This document shows, piece by piece, positions 1 to 27,609 of a stretch of DNA of 64,000 nt. The translations under genes and the position numbers were made by a program. Each line of letters opens with the position of its first letter. Position 1 is the first letter of the stretch. The notes beneath the pieces are model-generated. The model made no database searches and was not told the origin of the DNA. It saw only the letters and a list, made by a program, of their open reading frames with translations. The DNA is from Neodiprion pinetum. Its lineage: Eukaryota; Arthropoda; Insecta; Hymenoptera; Diprionidae. The DNA lies in contig NC_060232.1 of assembly GCF_021155775.2 (NCBI RefSeq), positions 13,056,251 through 13,120,250 on the forward strand, written 5' to 3'.

Positions 1-3000
1 CAACCTTTTGGATAAGAATCGGTGGAATAATTTGTCAAATCTATTCTTTAGCGTAACCAAACCGCTTAAATGTATGATTGTGTTGATTGGGATGGCTTAA
101 AAGCAATCTAGACCTGTTCTCATAGCTGAATTGTGCCCACTAGCAGTCCTGCCCATCCCAAACCCGGTCTAACTAGGCCCATTTATACCTGAATTAGTGT
201 CATTGGATGGGATCCCCATTTAATGCTCGCTATTGATTGTAAGATGTTCAGCAATTTTCCAGCTTTGCTTCTAACTGTATCAGTGTGTGGCTTCCAACTA
301 AGTTTCGCATCTCACGTTACCTCGAGATATCGAGTCTGACTAACGTTACTTACCACATTTCTATAAATTTTTAAACTAACTGTGTTCGGTCTAATATGCG
401 TTTAAAAATAATCGACTTCGTCTTTAAACACGAGATCTGTAAGTAATTTGTGAAGAGTTTACCCCCCAGGGCGGTTAGATATTTCTGTAGCGCTCTAGCT
501 AGCTACCGATAGTGAACTAGCATTAGAAGTCAAGATCCTCATATCATCCGCGTAAGATGGAGTTACATTTTCCGGAAGGTACTATATCCCTGAGATAGAC
601 GTTGAAGAGTGGGGGACTAAGGATAGTTCCTTTCGGAAGTCCCTTGCTTGTCGTCTTTTCTCCTATATTTCTCCCATCCGAATAACCAATTATTCTCCTG
701 CCACATAGAACTCGGTAAATGAGCCTGATTTGTTTCTCCGTTAGTAGGTGTGCGTCAATGAACCTCCGTTAGTAAGTGCATGTTTACGTTATCGTGTGCG
801 CGTGTAATATCTATAAATATGAGTCCATCTTTCATCCTTGTAATCTAGCTATATCCAAATCTAGCCTCAGGTCTATTAGATTGTCTTAATAGGATTTTCC
901 GCTCCTGAATCCACGGAAGTTGTTGGGGATCAGGTTATTGCGTTCGACCCACCAAGTCAATCTGTCGTTAATGATTCCTTCTAAAATCTTCAGCAAACAG
1001 CACGCCATCACGATCGGTATACATCCTCAGTTGCCTGATTCGGATGTAAAGATAACTTTGTACTTTTCCAAGCTTTTAGGATGTTCCCAGATCTAATAAT
1101 CCCATTGTAAGTTTCTTTGAATCTAGTGATGGCTTTAATTGGAAGGTGTTTTAACATTTCATACTTAATACAGTCGCTGTCTGGTGCTATACTAGTTGTA
1201 TTATATATTTTGTGGATAATTTTGTGATCTACAATTTTGGTCTAAGCTATTTTTTGATAAAATTAACCGTTAACGAGAAAAATCGAAGAAACTAAAAATT
1301 TTGACCTTTGACCTTGAATAACTTTTTTAGCACACATGGTATCGATGGGGAATTTTTTGTTTTTCTTTATAAAGGTCTCTACCAAAATTCAGCTCTGTCG
1401 GAATTATTGTGGTTCGAAATGTCTAAATTGACCGGACTAGTAACTTTTTAATGTTTTCCTCCTCTTGTCCGCAACCCTGTTACATTTTTCATCCCACCAC
1501 CTTGTTGCAACTGGAATCCTAGAGCTTTCCCTCAACCCTTTTCTGTTTAGCATCCAAGTCCCCGCTGTTTCTAATGCTGTTTTGATTATGTTTGTTAAGT
1601 GATCATATTTGATAAGAAAGTTTCCCTCGTTAACGGCTTCCCTTTCTTTGCATAACTTTTTAAACTCTGTGACAAAGGCCTCCCACCTTGCTCTTTTCGT
1701 ACCATTTATGGACTATGTATCAATGATATGGAACTTCTCTCCCTTCTTTTACTAGGAAAGTGGTCACTCGTCGTTGTATTCGGCAATACTTTCCATTGCG
1801 TAATTACACTCAGAGTGCTGGTGATGATGGTTATGTCGGGGACTCTATTTTTGCCCAGTTCTGATTGGATTGTGGTAACTTGTCCATTATTGATGATTCT
1901 TAGATTTACTCCTGAAAGGATGTCCGCAACCCATTCTCCTCGGGGGTTTCTTATATCGTTTCCCTATAGTGGGTATTGCGCACACCGGTTGAGTTCGTAT
2001 TGGACGGATTCCTCAACTACACCTCTCTAGTTGTAGAAGGGGGCGAGCCCTGTTCCTCGTAGTCCCCACTCAGGCAGGCGTGTATGTACAAGGTGGCTAG
2101 ACCTGGGATCGATGAATTATTTATTTATCATGTACGGGAAAGGAGTTAAATCTGCTGCCTCTTTTCTCCATTGCCTCATTTATGACCAGGGTCTCTCTTT
2201 GGTTGAGAATCGTAAGTAATTCTCAGCCCTTAACTTTTTGGCTTATCAAAATTCTTCTGATATCAATTATTTCCTGACTGATTTTCATAGTCTCTCTCCT
2301 ATCTTCCTCATCTATTCTAGAGTCTAATTTCGAGGCATATTGGCTATTAGTTCTCACCTGAAAACAGGATTCTCCTGGCCTTCCTCCATCAACATGGAAA
2401 TTATTAACGCTACTTGCCCCAATACTTGGCTGGAGGTTCTCACTACCGCGAATTATGACCTTGGCTGTACCTGCCTCTGTTATGGTACCCCAGTGGTCCA
2501 CGCCTCCATCTCCTCAAAGTTGGTGCCTATGGAGTCCCTTAATTTGACTACTTATTGATTAAACTTAAATATGATGCATCCGTAGTCTGATGCATAGTGT
2601 GGTTCCAAACAGTCAACACATTTAACCTGATTTATGCAGTTCTCCTTCTCATGGCCAGCCCCACACCTGTTACATCTTGAAGGATCGTTGCGGTTGGTCC
2701 CCATATGTCCAAAACAGTGGCAATTATAACATCGTTTCATTTTTTGGTTAAATTCGCTGACGATTCTTAAATTTTTTTAAATATTTTTGATGCTGGTACT
2801 ACTATATGTACATACAAATATTTTCGCGATACCTGTACTCTTGTACTCTGGATCCTACGCCCCTTCTTCCAACTCTACCCTCTTTTCTAATACCTCCATC
2901 TTTTCTATCACTCTTTCGGACATGACGACAAGGCTTGCCCAAATTTGCTCCGTTGTGAAATCTAGAGGGATCCTGTGAAATATTCCAACCTTGAAGTCAT

Positions 3001-4080
3001 TGGAGTTGGTAAGCGTTGAAATTTAAGATTCTCCGACTGCGTGGATACACTCTTCTACGAAGGTGGTGGACTGTCTCGAATTGAACCGGAAACTTCTCTT
3101 GTTCCGCCTTATTTACGCCCTTAATTTTGATGTTGCACTGTCTTATTGTTAGTTTCCGTCCGAAGAGTGATAGTTTCCCAGATTATTTTACGGGTATTTA
3201 TCGAATACGTGCACTATATAAGGAGGAAAAGAGTCTAGATCGTATTTGTTAACATTTCGTTAAAAAAGTTCTGTCCTGTATTGCACTTGGCTGTTCACGG
3301 TGGAGTTAACGGATGGCTATCCTCTAGAAGGTCTCTCTGATTCGCTGTGAACCCGTTTTACGGTATCCACATACTGTGTCTGTGATCTTTCGGTTAATGC
3401 CTCTGATTTTTCTCTGTGTGAGTCTAGGCTAAACTCTCTACTCGCACCTATTTTATGTCTTGTATATCCTCTACAAATGGATTTATACTCTGAGGAGAAA
3501 CTTCCCTGGTGTTTATTTTTTTTTTTTTGTTGTTTCGAAACCGTCTATGCTACTTTGCGACTTCTGCCCCCTTCCCCTCTGTTTTCCGTTGCTGTCTTCT
3601 CCAACTACTGATATGTTAGCAAAACTTTGAGCCTAGAATCTACTTACACAACGATTGTTAATTATACTTAATAATTACTTTTGCTTAGGCCTACATATAC
3701 CGAAGTGCTCTTACCCATTATTTATTTATAGTTATTTGTAACTACGGAGTTGGTAGAAGGATTTTTTGGTCTTACTGTAATGCTTTGACACCTCTTTGCG
3801 TCTCCTCTGGATCAGTGCTGTGCCGGTTGTTTGCTTTTTTTGGAATCTTCCCCTGTACCTCGTTTCTTCTCTTGTTTGCAAAACTCTGTCCTCGTTGGCC
3901 TTGTGTCTCTCTGGCCTCTCAGTTAATTCTCCGATGGGTTACAGTATGGCGCTCTGTTGCCAATTTGGTTTAGTTCACTGTGATTCTTCCACTTCTTCGA
4001 CACTTTACCGTAGGAATTTTCTACTCCCGCTTTTTCGAATCCCGTCTTCTTCACGATTAGCTGATAATTAGTTTCCTAAG
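1..4080 (-). mobile_element. Decayed non-LTR retrotransposon (LINE, Jockey-like), cut by the left window edge
   Basis: Read on the minus strand, the order is ORF1 zinc knuckles (2552-2740), a middle part where an endonuclease is expected (about 1300-2500, not resolved), then reverse transcriptase (about 170-1300). Between 880 and 1030 the translation resembles the RT segment ending in a FRGFRSGKS-like motif. Between 540 and 655 it reads GLPKGTILSPPLFNVYL followed, after a frameshift, by the catalytic YADD box. At 170-290 it resembles the thumb region (LLNILQSIASIKWGSHP). Frames shift and stops occur throughout, so the copy is dead. The ORF1 start is uncertain; charged, ORF1-like minus-strand sequence is visible to about 4080. 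Clade assignment to Jockey or its relatives rests on motif style and is tentative. The copy lies inside an SRPK intron, in the same orientation as the gene. Confidence 0.75.
2552..2740 (-). pseudogene. LINE ORF1 (gag-like) fragment with three CCHC zinc knuckles
   Basis: This 62-residue open stretch begins MKRCYNCHCFGHMG and carries three successive Cys/His clusters: CYNCHCFGH, CNRCGAGHEKENC and CVDCLEPHYASDYGC. Tandem CX2CX4HX4C-type knuckles bind nucleic acid and are typical of ORF1 proteins of Jockey- and I-like LINEs. The fourth ligand of the first knuckle is not Cys (the sequence reads GTNRND where a Cys is expected), which fits a degraded copy. It sits directly upstream, in minus-strand sense, of the reverse transcriptase remnant, as expected for a two-ORF LINE. 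It is a fragment of the mobile element, not a host gene. Confidence 0.7.
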
Positions 4081-4258
4081 ATCATTTTACTTCTCGAATT
4101 TAACTCTAAACTTGGCGCTACTATACCCGCTCAACCGGTTGTCCCGCCATCTTGCCGGCCTCCCCGATATTCATATACAATTCGGAATACACTGTATGTG
4201 TTGTCTGTTCAGGATGGTTGTGGGTGTATACCTCAGCTAGGTTGCACATCGAATGAAT

Positions 4259-4790
4259 GCTGGCTGAGAATAGACAGAGTTATATACCCCTCGCTAGATC
4301 TGACGAAGTAAAGGAAAGAAGCGATGGAAGGGGAAAATAGTACGTCTCTGTTCTTTCAATCGTGAGAAGTCGCCCTTTGCCAATATGGCCGGTGGTGCGG
4401 TATAACCTGAGGAGCTGAACTCGGGGAAAGTGGAAATATTGTCAGCTTGATGTTTTAATCCGCGGTAAAACGGTTGGCTCAATGCGCCTTAATGAACGGA
4501 AACCTGGGAGACTCAGAATGCCTAGAAGTAGAAAGTTCAATGCACCTCCGAAAAGTCGATACCACGTGAGGTTTAATGCACCTGTGACAACGTTGCTGAA
4601 TTCGCTTGCCTCGGTACGGCGTACATCTGTGCGCCACAGTGTCGGTGGCGCGACTGCTTGTTCTGGCTGCGACTGCGGCCGTTATATACTCCGCGCGAGG
4701 TGTGACGTCGTGGCCGTGACGCACCGCGACGCCAGCTCACTTGCGCAGTCGCGGTGCGGGGCGCCATCTTGGGGCATGGACGGCATCGGG
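4259..4790 (-). promoter_or_regulatory. CpG-dense segment with two TATA modules on the minus strand
   Basis: The stretch 4560-4790 is far richer in CpG than its surroundings. On the minus strand a GTATATAAC box (complement of 4681-4689) is followed 11 nt later by CAGCCAG (4663-4669). About 400 bp downstream the same pair recurs: GTATATAAC at 4279-4287 and CAGCCAG at 4260-4266, 12 nt apart. Both would fire toward the LINE remnant. They could be the promoter of a retroelement (an LTR, or the 5' region of the LINE) or an alternative start for SRPK. No convincing protein is encoded here. The TATA strings are seen; promoter function is inferred. Confidence 0.35.
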
Positions 4791-4844
4791 AGACTTTTAG
4801 AACTGAGCGTATATTACGCTCGGTTACAAAGCTAACTTTGACTA

Positions 4845-7130
4845 CAGTTGTTAATTTTTTGTGCTTCGACAGGTAATCGGGAAAACACCATTTTTAATAG
4901 GGATGTTGAGTTGAATTGAAATGACAGCCCTACACCTATACTACGTAATATTCTGAAAAGTAACATCGCACATGGATTCTGTGCTACTTATATGCTATCA
5001 AAAAATGTAGGTCTCTTCATTATTTGAATAACACAATCGCGAGCTTCGTTGTGCGAGTATTACGTGCCATTCATGTGCTTTCGATAAAGAAAAATGTGTG
5101 GTCATTCTTACTCATTGGCTTGTATCGGAAAAAGTGAGCGGTTGTAAAAAAATACGCACGGAAAAAATAATTCGTTGGTGGGCAAGTTTTAAACACTATA
5201 AAGGCAGCAAAATAATGTGTTGCAACTAGAAATTTATACGTTTAACCCTCAGAACACAATCAAAGTCTGTCAGACCCTTCTTCAAGTTTCGTCCTGAATA
5301 TCGTTGAGCCAAAAATGTATAAAATTGTAAGAAAAAAATATCAAGAATTGTTTTCGATGTTTTAATCATTCTAACGATGCATTTGCATTACAGGGATTGA
5401 TTCTGAAATGTTTGAAGAATACCTGAGAATTGTTACAAGTTGATTGGATGAGTAATTTTGAAATAGTAGACCATGAAAATCGCAAAACGTCTTACAGACT
5501 TGTAGTGTGCTCTGTGATGAAAAAAATAGGTGTATACTCTGAGGGAAGACTAATAAACTTACTAAATTAAGAAGCTCAGTTGGCTATGAGTTCTCTAAAA
5601 ATTTTTGCTATAGCAGTGCGAATTCTTGCTTCGGTGGTAAAAGTTCTTGCTGTTTTTACGCAGAGAAGAAGATCTGGTTGAGCCAAACAAAATGGTGGTT
5701 ACCCATGGTAAAACGCAGATTTTGTGACGACTGAATGTCAGTTAACTCAATAAAATATTTCGTTGCCACTTGCACCTGCAACAACAGTATATTGTGTTAT
5801 AAGTGTGGAAAGCAGGCGATTCCCGATTGGTGTAAAATTGGCAGTGTAAGCCGCGAAGGCGAGTGCTGCGTTCACACGAATACGAGCGACGCAATCGCAC
5901 AAGTTCTAGTATAAACTCAGCATAAGCCAAGGCAAGCACTGTAATCATACTAGTCAGTTTTCGCCCATTTGCACGTGTGACACATGCTATTTTTTCCAAC
6001 ACCTGTCAAAAAAAGTTTAATTTGTAATGCAACGAAAATGACACTAGCAGCGCGTAAAATTGGGGTTAAGGTACTCACACTTAATGATACAGTGCGTAAA
6101 ATTGAGTTATTCGAAAGTGCGCATGCGCCAAGGAAAAACAGAGTATGTAAAATATATCATTTTAATTCTGCATATGCACCAACGTTGTTTTCACAATTCT
6201 CTAAGCCTGTGAAACGTGCGTAAAGTGTCCCGTATCTGATCGATGGGGAAAACCAGCGTTGACGCATGCTCACAATCCAATTGCTATATTTTACACACTG
6301 GGGCTTTCTTTGGCGCATGCGTACATTTGAACAACTCACTTTTACGCACTGTTATGCAGCGTGAATTAGCTGACCCCAGTTTTACGCGCTGTCAGTGACA
6401 CTTTCGTTGCTTCTGAAATCAAAGTTTCCTTCACAGGAGTTGAAAGAATATCGTATGTTACACGTGCGGATGGGCGATATTTAATGCGTGTGATTACAGT
6501 ACTCGCCTTTGCTCACGGTCTCACGCTGCAAACTTCACACTGACCGAAAATACTCAACTTTCCACACTTGTAACATAATATGCTGCTATTGTATCAACTC
6601 ATATGTAATTGTGATAATTAAATCTGAGTTTACCCACCACTAACCACCATTTCGATTAGTTCAACCAGACTTTTTTTCAGTAAAAATTATTAGACAATAA
6701 AAATTGCTGGTGCATCGAACTATTTTTTCGCGTTTAGAGCTGCTTCATCACGGAAGATACGACAAGTTTTTTGATAAAGCCCAATGAGTGAAAATTATTA
6801 CTCATTGTTACACACTTTTCGTTATTAGAAGTTCATGAATAGTACGCAAATCCGGCACAACGAAAGTCGCGATTCATTTCGATTTCGAAGCACTTCTCTC
6901 TTAGCCTGGGAATGGATTTCGCTTAAGGGGTCATTACGTAATTCGAAAAACGAATGATACTTTCATATCTTCAAACCACATAAATAACACATAAGTCACG
7001 CGCATAGGAACTTTTTAGTATTTCACGGGGTATGGGTGGAGAAGTGTCAGTTCAATTCAACTCAATACGCCCACCGGAAATTGCGTTTTTCCCGATTACC
7101 TGCTGCTGCACAAAAACGAACAATTATGGC
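4845..7130. mobile_element. Large palindromic (foldback-like) element, about 2.3 kb, diverged arms
   Basis: The left arm (about 4845-6198) and right arm (about 6248-7130) are inverted copies around a loop of about 50 nt. Matching pairs run from the outer ends to the centre: CAGGTAATCGGG at 4870 against its complement at 7091-7102; TGAGTTGAATTGAA near 4908 against 7053; AATGGTGGTTA near 5690 against 6645; GTGCGTAAAA near 6092 against 6345; GCGCATGCGCCAA at 6118 against 6310. Divergence between the arms is considerable, so the insertion is old. The left arm is about 450 nt longer, partly because of a nested insertion at 5242-5545. No transposase ORF is visible. It lies in an SRPK intron. Confidence 0.75.
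5242..5545. mobile_element. Nested piggyBac-like MITE candidate
   Basis: A TTAA at 5242-5245 is followed by CCCTCAGAACACA and AAGTCTGTCAGAC. At the other end, read in reverse complement, CCCTCAGAG (5537-5545) is followed by CAGAGCACACTACAAGTCTG and TAAGACG (about 5485-5512). The shared CCCTCAGA start plus an inner AAGTCTGT-GAC block resembles the two-part ends of piggyBac-type elements, which insert at TTAA. The second TTAA is missing, so either the right end is diverged or the classification is wrong. The insertion interrupts the left arm of the large palindrome and accounts for most of its extra length. Confidence 0.4.
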
Positions 7131-24000
<16,870 letters not shown>

Positions 24001-24330
24001 CGGTTAAGCGCGATGTTAACTTTATTGCCCGTCACCCCCACGTTACTAACGACAATTTCAAACCACGATGATAAGCTTTCGGCACTTTTTCCTTTAGATT
24101 ATTATCCCACCATTTCGTCACACCGCCAGACCAGTCACAATTCGCATTCGCACACTGTCTCAATCGGCGATTGTTTGAGTATGGCCGACACGCCGTTTAG
24201 AGATTTACCTACCTTTGATTTTATTTTTAGCGAGCGCCACCTGCGATCACCGAAACAATAGCACTCGAACGACTGAAATATATAAACGTTTTTCACTGGC
24301 TGCTCTCGGGACGCACTGAGTGTGACTTTC
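24001..24330 (-). promoter_or_regulatory. SRPK: SRPK 5' region
   Basis: The sequence immediately upstream of the SRPK ATG is less AT-rich than the flanks. An initiator-like TCAGTC (complement of 24271-24276) and a TCAGTG (complement near 24314) could mark start sites 270-320 nt before the ATG. The TATA-like TATATAT next to the first lies too close to serve it. Start-site placement is a guess from motifs. Confidence 0.3.
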
Positions 24331-24506
24331 CTAGGATCTCGCTTTTGCTATTGATTGAAAACTAGGGAAATTACACTCGGTTATAACATCTGACCGAATT
24401 AGTATCTTTTATCGTTTATCGCCATTTTATACCACTGATCCTAAATTAACCCAACATTAAATGTCAAAACCCCGCGATTAAACATCTAAGCCATATCGAA
24501 ACTAAT

Positions 24507-25063
24507 CACGGTCTTACATACAGGTCCGGAAACTAGTAGGGTGGGGAATGACTCAGATAATGAGGCAAAACCGTGGTTCTCGTCTTCGCCGTCTGCAGCG
24601 CTGCCCCCTCGGGGTGAGCCAATCATAAATCAGATCCGAACAGCTGATTTTTCGGAATCAACAATCCTGAATAACACTCAAAAATGAAGAAAGATGCGAA
24701 TAAAAAATGATTGAGATGTTTACTAGCATTCCATGGTGGTCGTGATAATTGTTTTATTTCAACGGAATTCTCAAATGTTTAAGTCAATAAAATCCATAAA
24801 CATCAAGCGAGGGCTCACAACTTTTGAGACAGTTTGAGATCGTGTGTAGATGATCCACCGTTTACACACTTTACACTGAGTTATGAACTGTCAAAACCTT
24901 CGATGAGCAGGTTATCTTATCGGTATATATCTATATCTATTATACTCCGGGCTAATGGCGCCCCTAGCGGATAGATAGGAAACAAGACCGTGTGCCTCAC
25001 TAACGGTGACACCCCCTACCACTCAAAACTGCCGGAGTTACCAGACCTGTATGTAAGACCGTG
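24507..25063. mobile_element. Non-autonomous DNA transposon, 557 bp, with 8-bp target duplication
   Basis: The ends are inverted: CACGGTCTTACATACAGGTC at 24507 and its exact complement ending at 25063, with further partial complementarity inward (GGTAGGGGG-type). The 8-bp direct repeat AAACTAAT flanks precisely, at 24499-24506 and 25064-25071. An 8-bp duplication with CA...TG ends suggests the hAT superfamily; Merlin or P-like elements are alternatives. No transposase is encoded. It lies about 500 bp upstream of the SRPK start codon. Confidence 0.8.
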
Positions 25064-25071
25064 AAACTAAT

Positions 25072-27605
25072 CATCTCACTACTTAACATATCTTTAGATG
25101 GGAGATACCAAAATACACTAGAGCCCCAGAGCTCACGTTGGGATCACGAGATCAGCAGACTATTGGCGGATTTTCATGGACAGCAAAATGCTGCCGCAGT
25201 ATTTTGCTGCCGCGTTCTTGACGGAATGCCAATAAAGCAGGGTGGCTTGGTGCATGCTGAATTCGAATTAACTATTATATTAGCAATCCCATCTTAGAGC
25301 ATATACTGTACATGCTCTAAGATTCCCATTGATCATAAACTAGGTAGCAAAATACCATGTTTGCTGCCCGTGAAAACACAGACTCTGGAGAAATACAAAT
25401 TTTATTGTAGGGTATTTATCAACGTAATAAACCACAGTGCTTTGTAATATCCATCTAAACAACAAATTTCAACACTATTTGTGAAATACGGACTATAGAG
25501 CCGTATTATAAGCAATTGAACTTTACGTGAATTGTTACATCACCTTACGGATGACACGATATTATGATTAACCAAGAATTATACCCCAGTCTCAAGGATA
25601 ATGATTCAAATGCTTATATATAAAATAGTTAAATCATTTGAATGGAAGACATATAATCGCGGAACATTTGAAAATGATAACAACAATTATCTAGTTCGAA
25701 TCATATGATTCACGGCGCCGTATTGCAGATAATGTGGTATACAGGAATGCTTTTCAGAGGCTACATGAATAGGACGGTTCACAACATGGACCTACATAGA
25801 CGTAGTATAGGTCCATGGTTCACAATGTCCGTAGCCGTAACCGTAACCGTGGCCGTGTTGGACGGTCTCTTCTTTTTGATGAATTCCTTCAAAATGATAA
25901 GAGCGCACGCGCCGAACGTACTTCCTGCTGCGCGAGACAGGCACGTGCGCAAATTATTACAATGAGAATATAAACTCAAAATTGAACCTTGAAAATGATA
26001 GAAATGATTTATTATCTGACTCACCTTGTTTTTACTCCGAGTAGGTTGTAGTCGGCTGCAAGGAATCCTCGTGGAGCGGCGAAGAAACCGTAGATGAGTG
26101 GTTAATGTTGAGGAGTCAAGTAATGGTTAAGATTTTTTTAAATTAACAAAGGATTCATTTTCCCCAAGTGGTACACGAATGTGGGGTGCAAGGCTGCAAG
26201 AATACCTACGTCATACATTTTTCCATATTCTGCAAGATCCGAAATTGTAAGATTCAACGACGAATAACATAATCTACTCCAGTTCACTCGACCGCGATTT
26301 GTTTTGCAATAAACAGTATGTATGTACCGTCTCACTAATCTATTTTTTGTGCACTACAGACGTACAAAATGGCTATCTTCTGGTGGTGTTGAAAAAGGTG
26401 GTGCAGAGTTCCGGATTCGCATAGACTACCTTGATCTCAGTGAATGGATATAAAAATTAAAAAATTGGGATTTTTTATGCAATTTGCATATTTCTTATTA
26501 TTAATACACGTATTACTACGATTTTAAATTTGTGTATTCTTAACCGTTTAAATACTTAAGATTGCAATATTCGAATTTAAAGCTACCGCTAAATCGAAAA
26601 GTGGGGGGTCACTAACTCCACCCCTACTCACCAGAGGCGCTGCGAAACTGGCTACGAAATTTGAAATGGGCGCCTTGTAGCATCCGACCGAAACGTCTGT
26701 ATGTTTTATCAATTATTATTATTATTAGGTGTCACTTTTATGAACTAATCAAACTCGAAGTACGAGAATCTCGTAACGAAAAGGTATTAAGACAACTGTC
26801 TAACTATTTAGAATATCCGTAGATGGAAATAACTATGAAATTCACTAACCAGAGCCTAAAAACCATGTTATGAGATCTTCGGACTACAAAGAGCTATAAT
26901 AGTCCTATACTTTATTATATATCATTATCATATTAACACCATAATTAACGAACACCATTATATCCAATTATTATATAACATTCAACAATGCCATTTGCGC
27001 ATTCGGAGCTGAGAGCTACACTATAAGCAACTTACGCTATACCATATACCCTGAAGAGGAGAAGACTGTACAACCATAGATACATATACCTATAACTGAT
27101 ATAATGTAAAGACAGATGTACTGCTGCAATAATCCATAAAACCAGTGACTGCAAAACTTTCAAAACCGTAAATACCAATTATCCAGCATGAATTATACTT
27201 TCACCGTACCGCAGTATTGTAGGCAACGCGCACAAACGTTTGGAGGCAATGCAGATCTCCAATGTGAAGCTGTACAAAACCTCATCTAGAGAACATATAA
27301 GGTAGCCTCATGACGAAACAATTGTAGGTAAATCAACTCACGGAATAATTCTGTAAGGCGAAACAATCAAACAGAATTACAATAAATGTATCAATACACT
27401 AACAAACAACCCGTTTAAGTGAACAAAGTTTATACCAGTTCTGTGGTAAAACGTAAGAAAACATATCCCTAACCTCCTTACGGGCATTGCACGACCGCCA
27501 AGGAATGAACCCAAAGATGTATGTGCACGTGGCAACGCCCAGTAACAGGCAACCAACAAACATAAGAACAATTAACAGTTACAGAAGAGAATTATACGAA
27601 AGCAC
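25072..27605. other. Intergenic between SRPK and NOL11: short hairpins, no gene
   Basis: Noted structures are a hairpin CTTAGAGCATATACTGTACA to TGCTCTAAG (25293-25321) and a hairpin whose arms read TTCACAACATGGACCTACAT and ATAGGTCCATGGTTCAC (25776-25823). Also present are short CCGTAA hexamer repeats (about 25830-25855) and an (ATT)n run near 26717. CATCCGACCGAAACGTCTG at about 26681 resembles CATCCGATCGGAATGTACG at about 46241, perhaps the 3' tail of a retroelement. No convincing exon. Confidence 0.4.
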
Positions 27606-27609
27606 ATAT

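Noticed and set aside
4482..4835. 117-aa Arg-rich plus-strand open frame in the CpG-dense block
   Set aside because: The high GC content removes stop codons in several frames on both strands. The composition is low-complexity and no motif is recognised.
25705..25965. 86-aa plus-strand open frame, with an antisense partner
   Set aside because: It covers a short hairpin and hexamer repeats (CCGTAA-type). Valine-threonine runs come from the repeats, not from a conserved protein.
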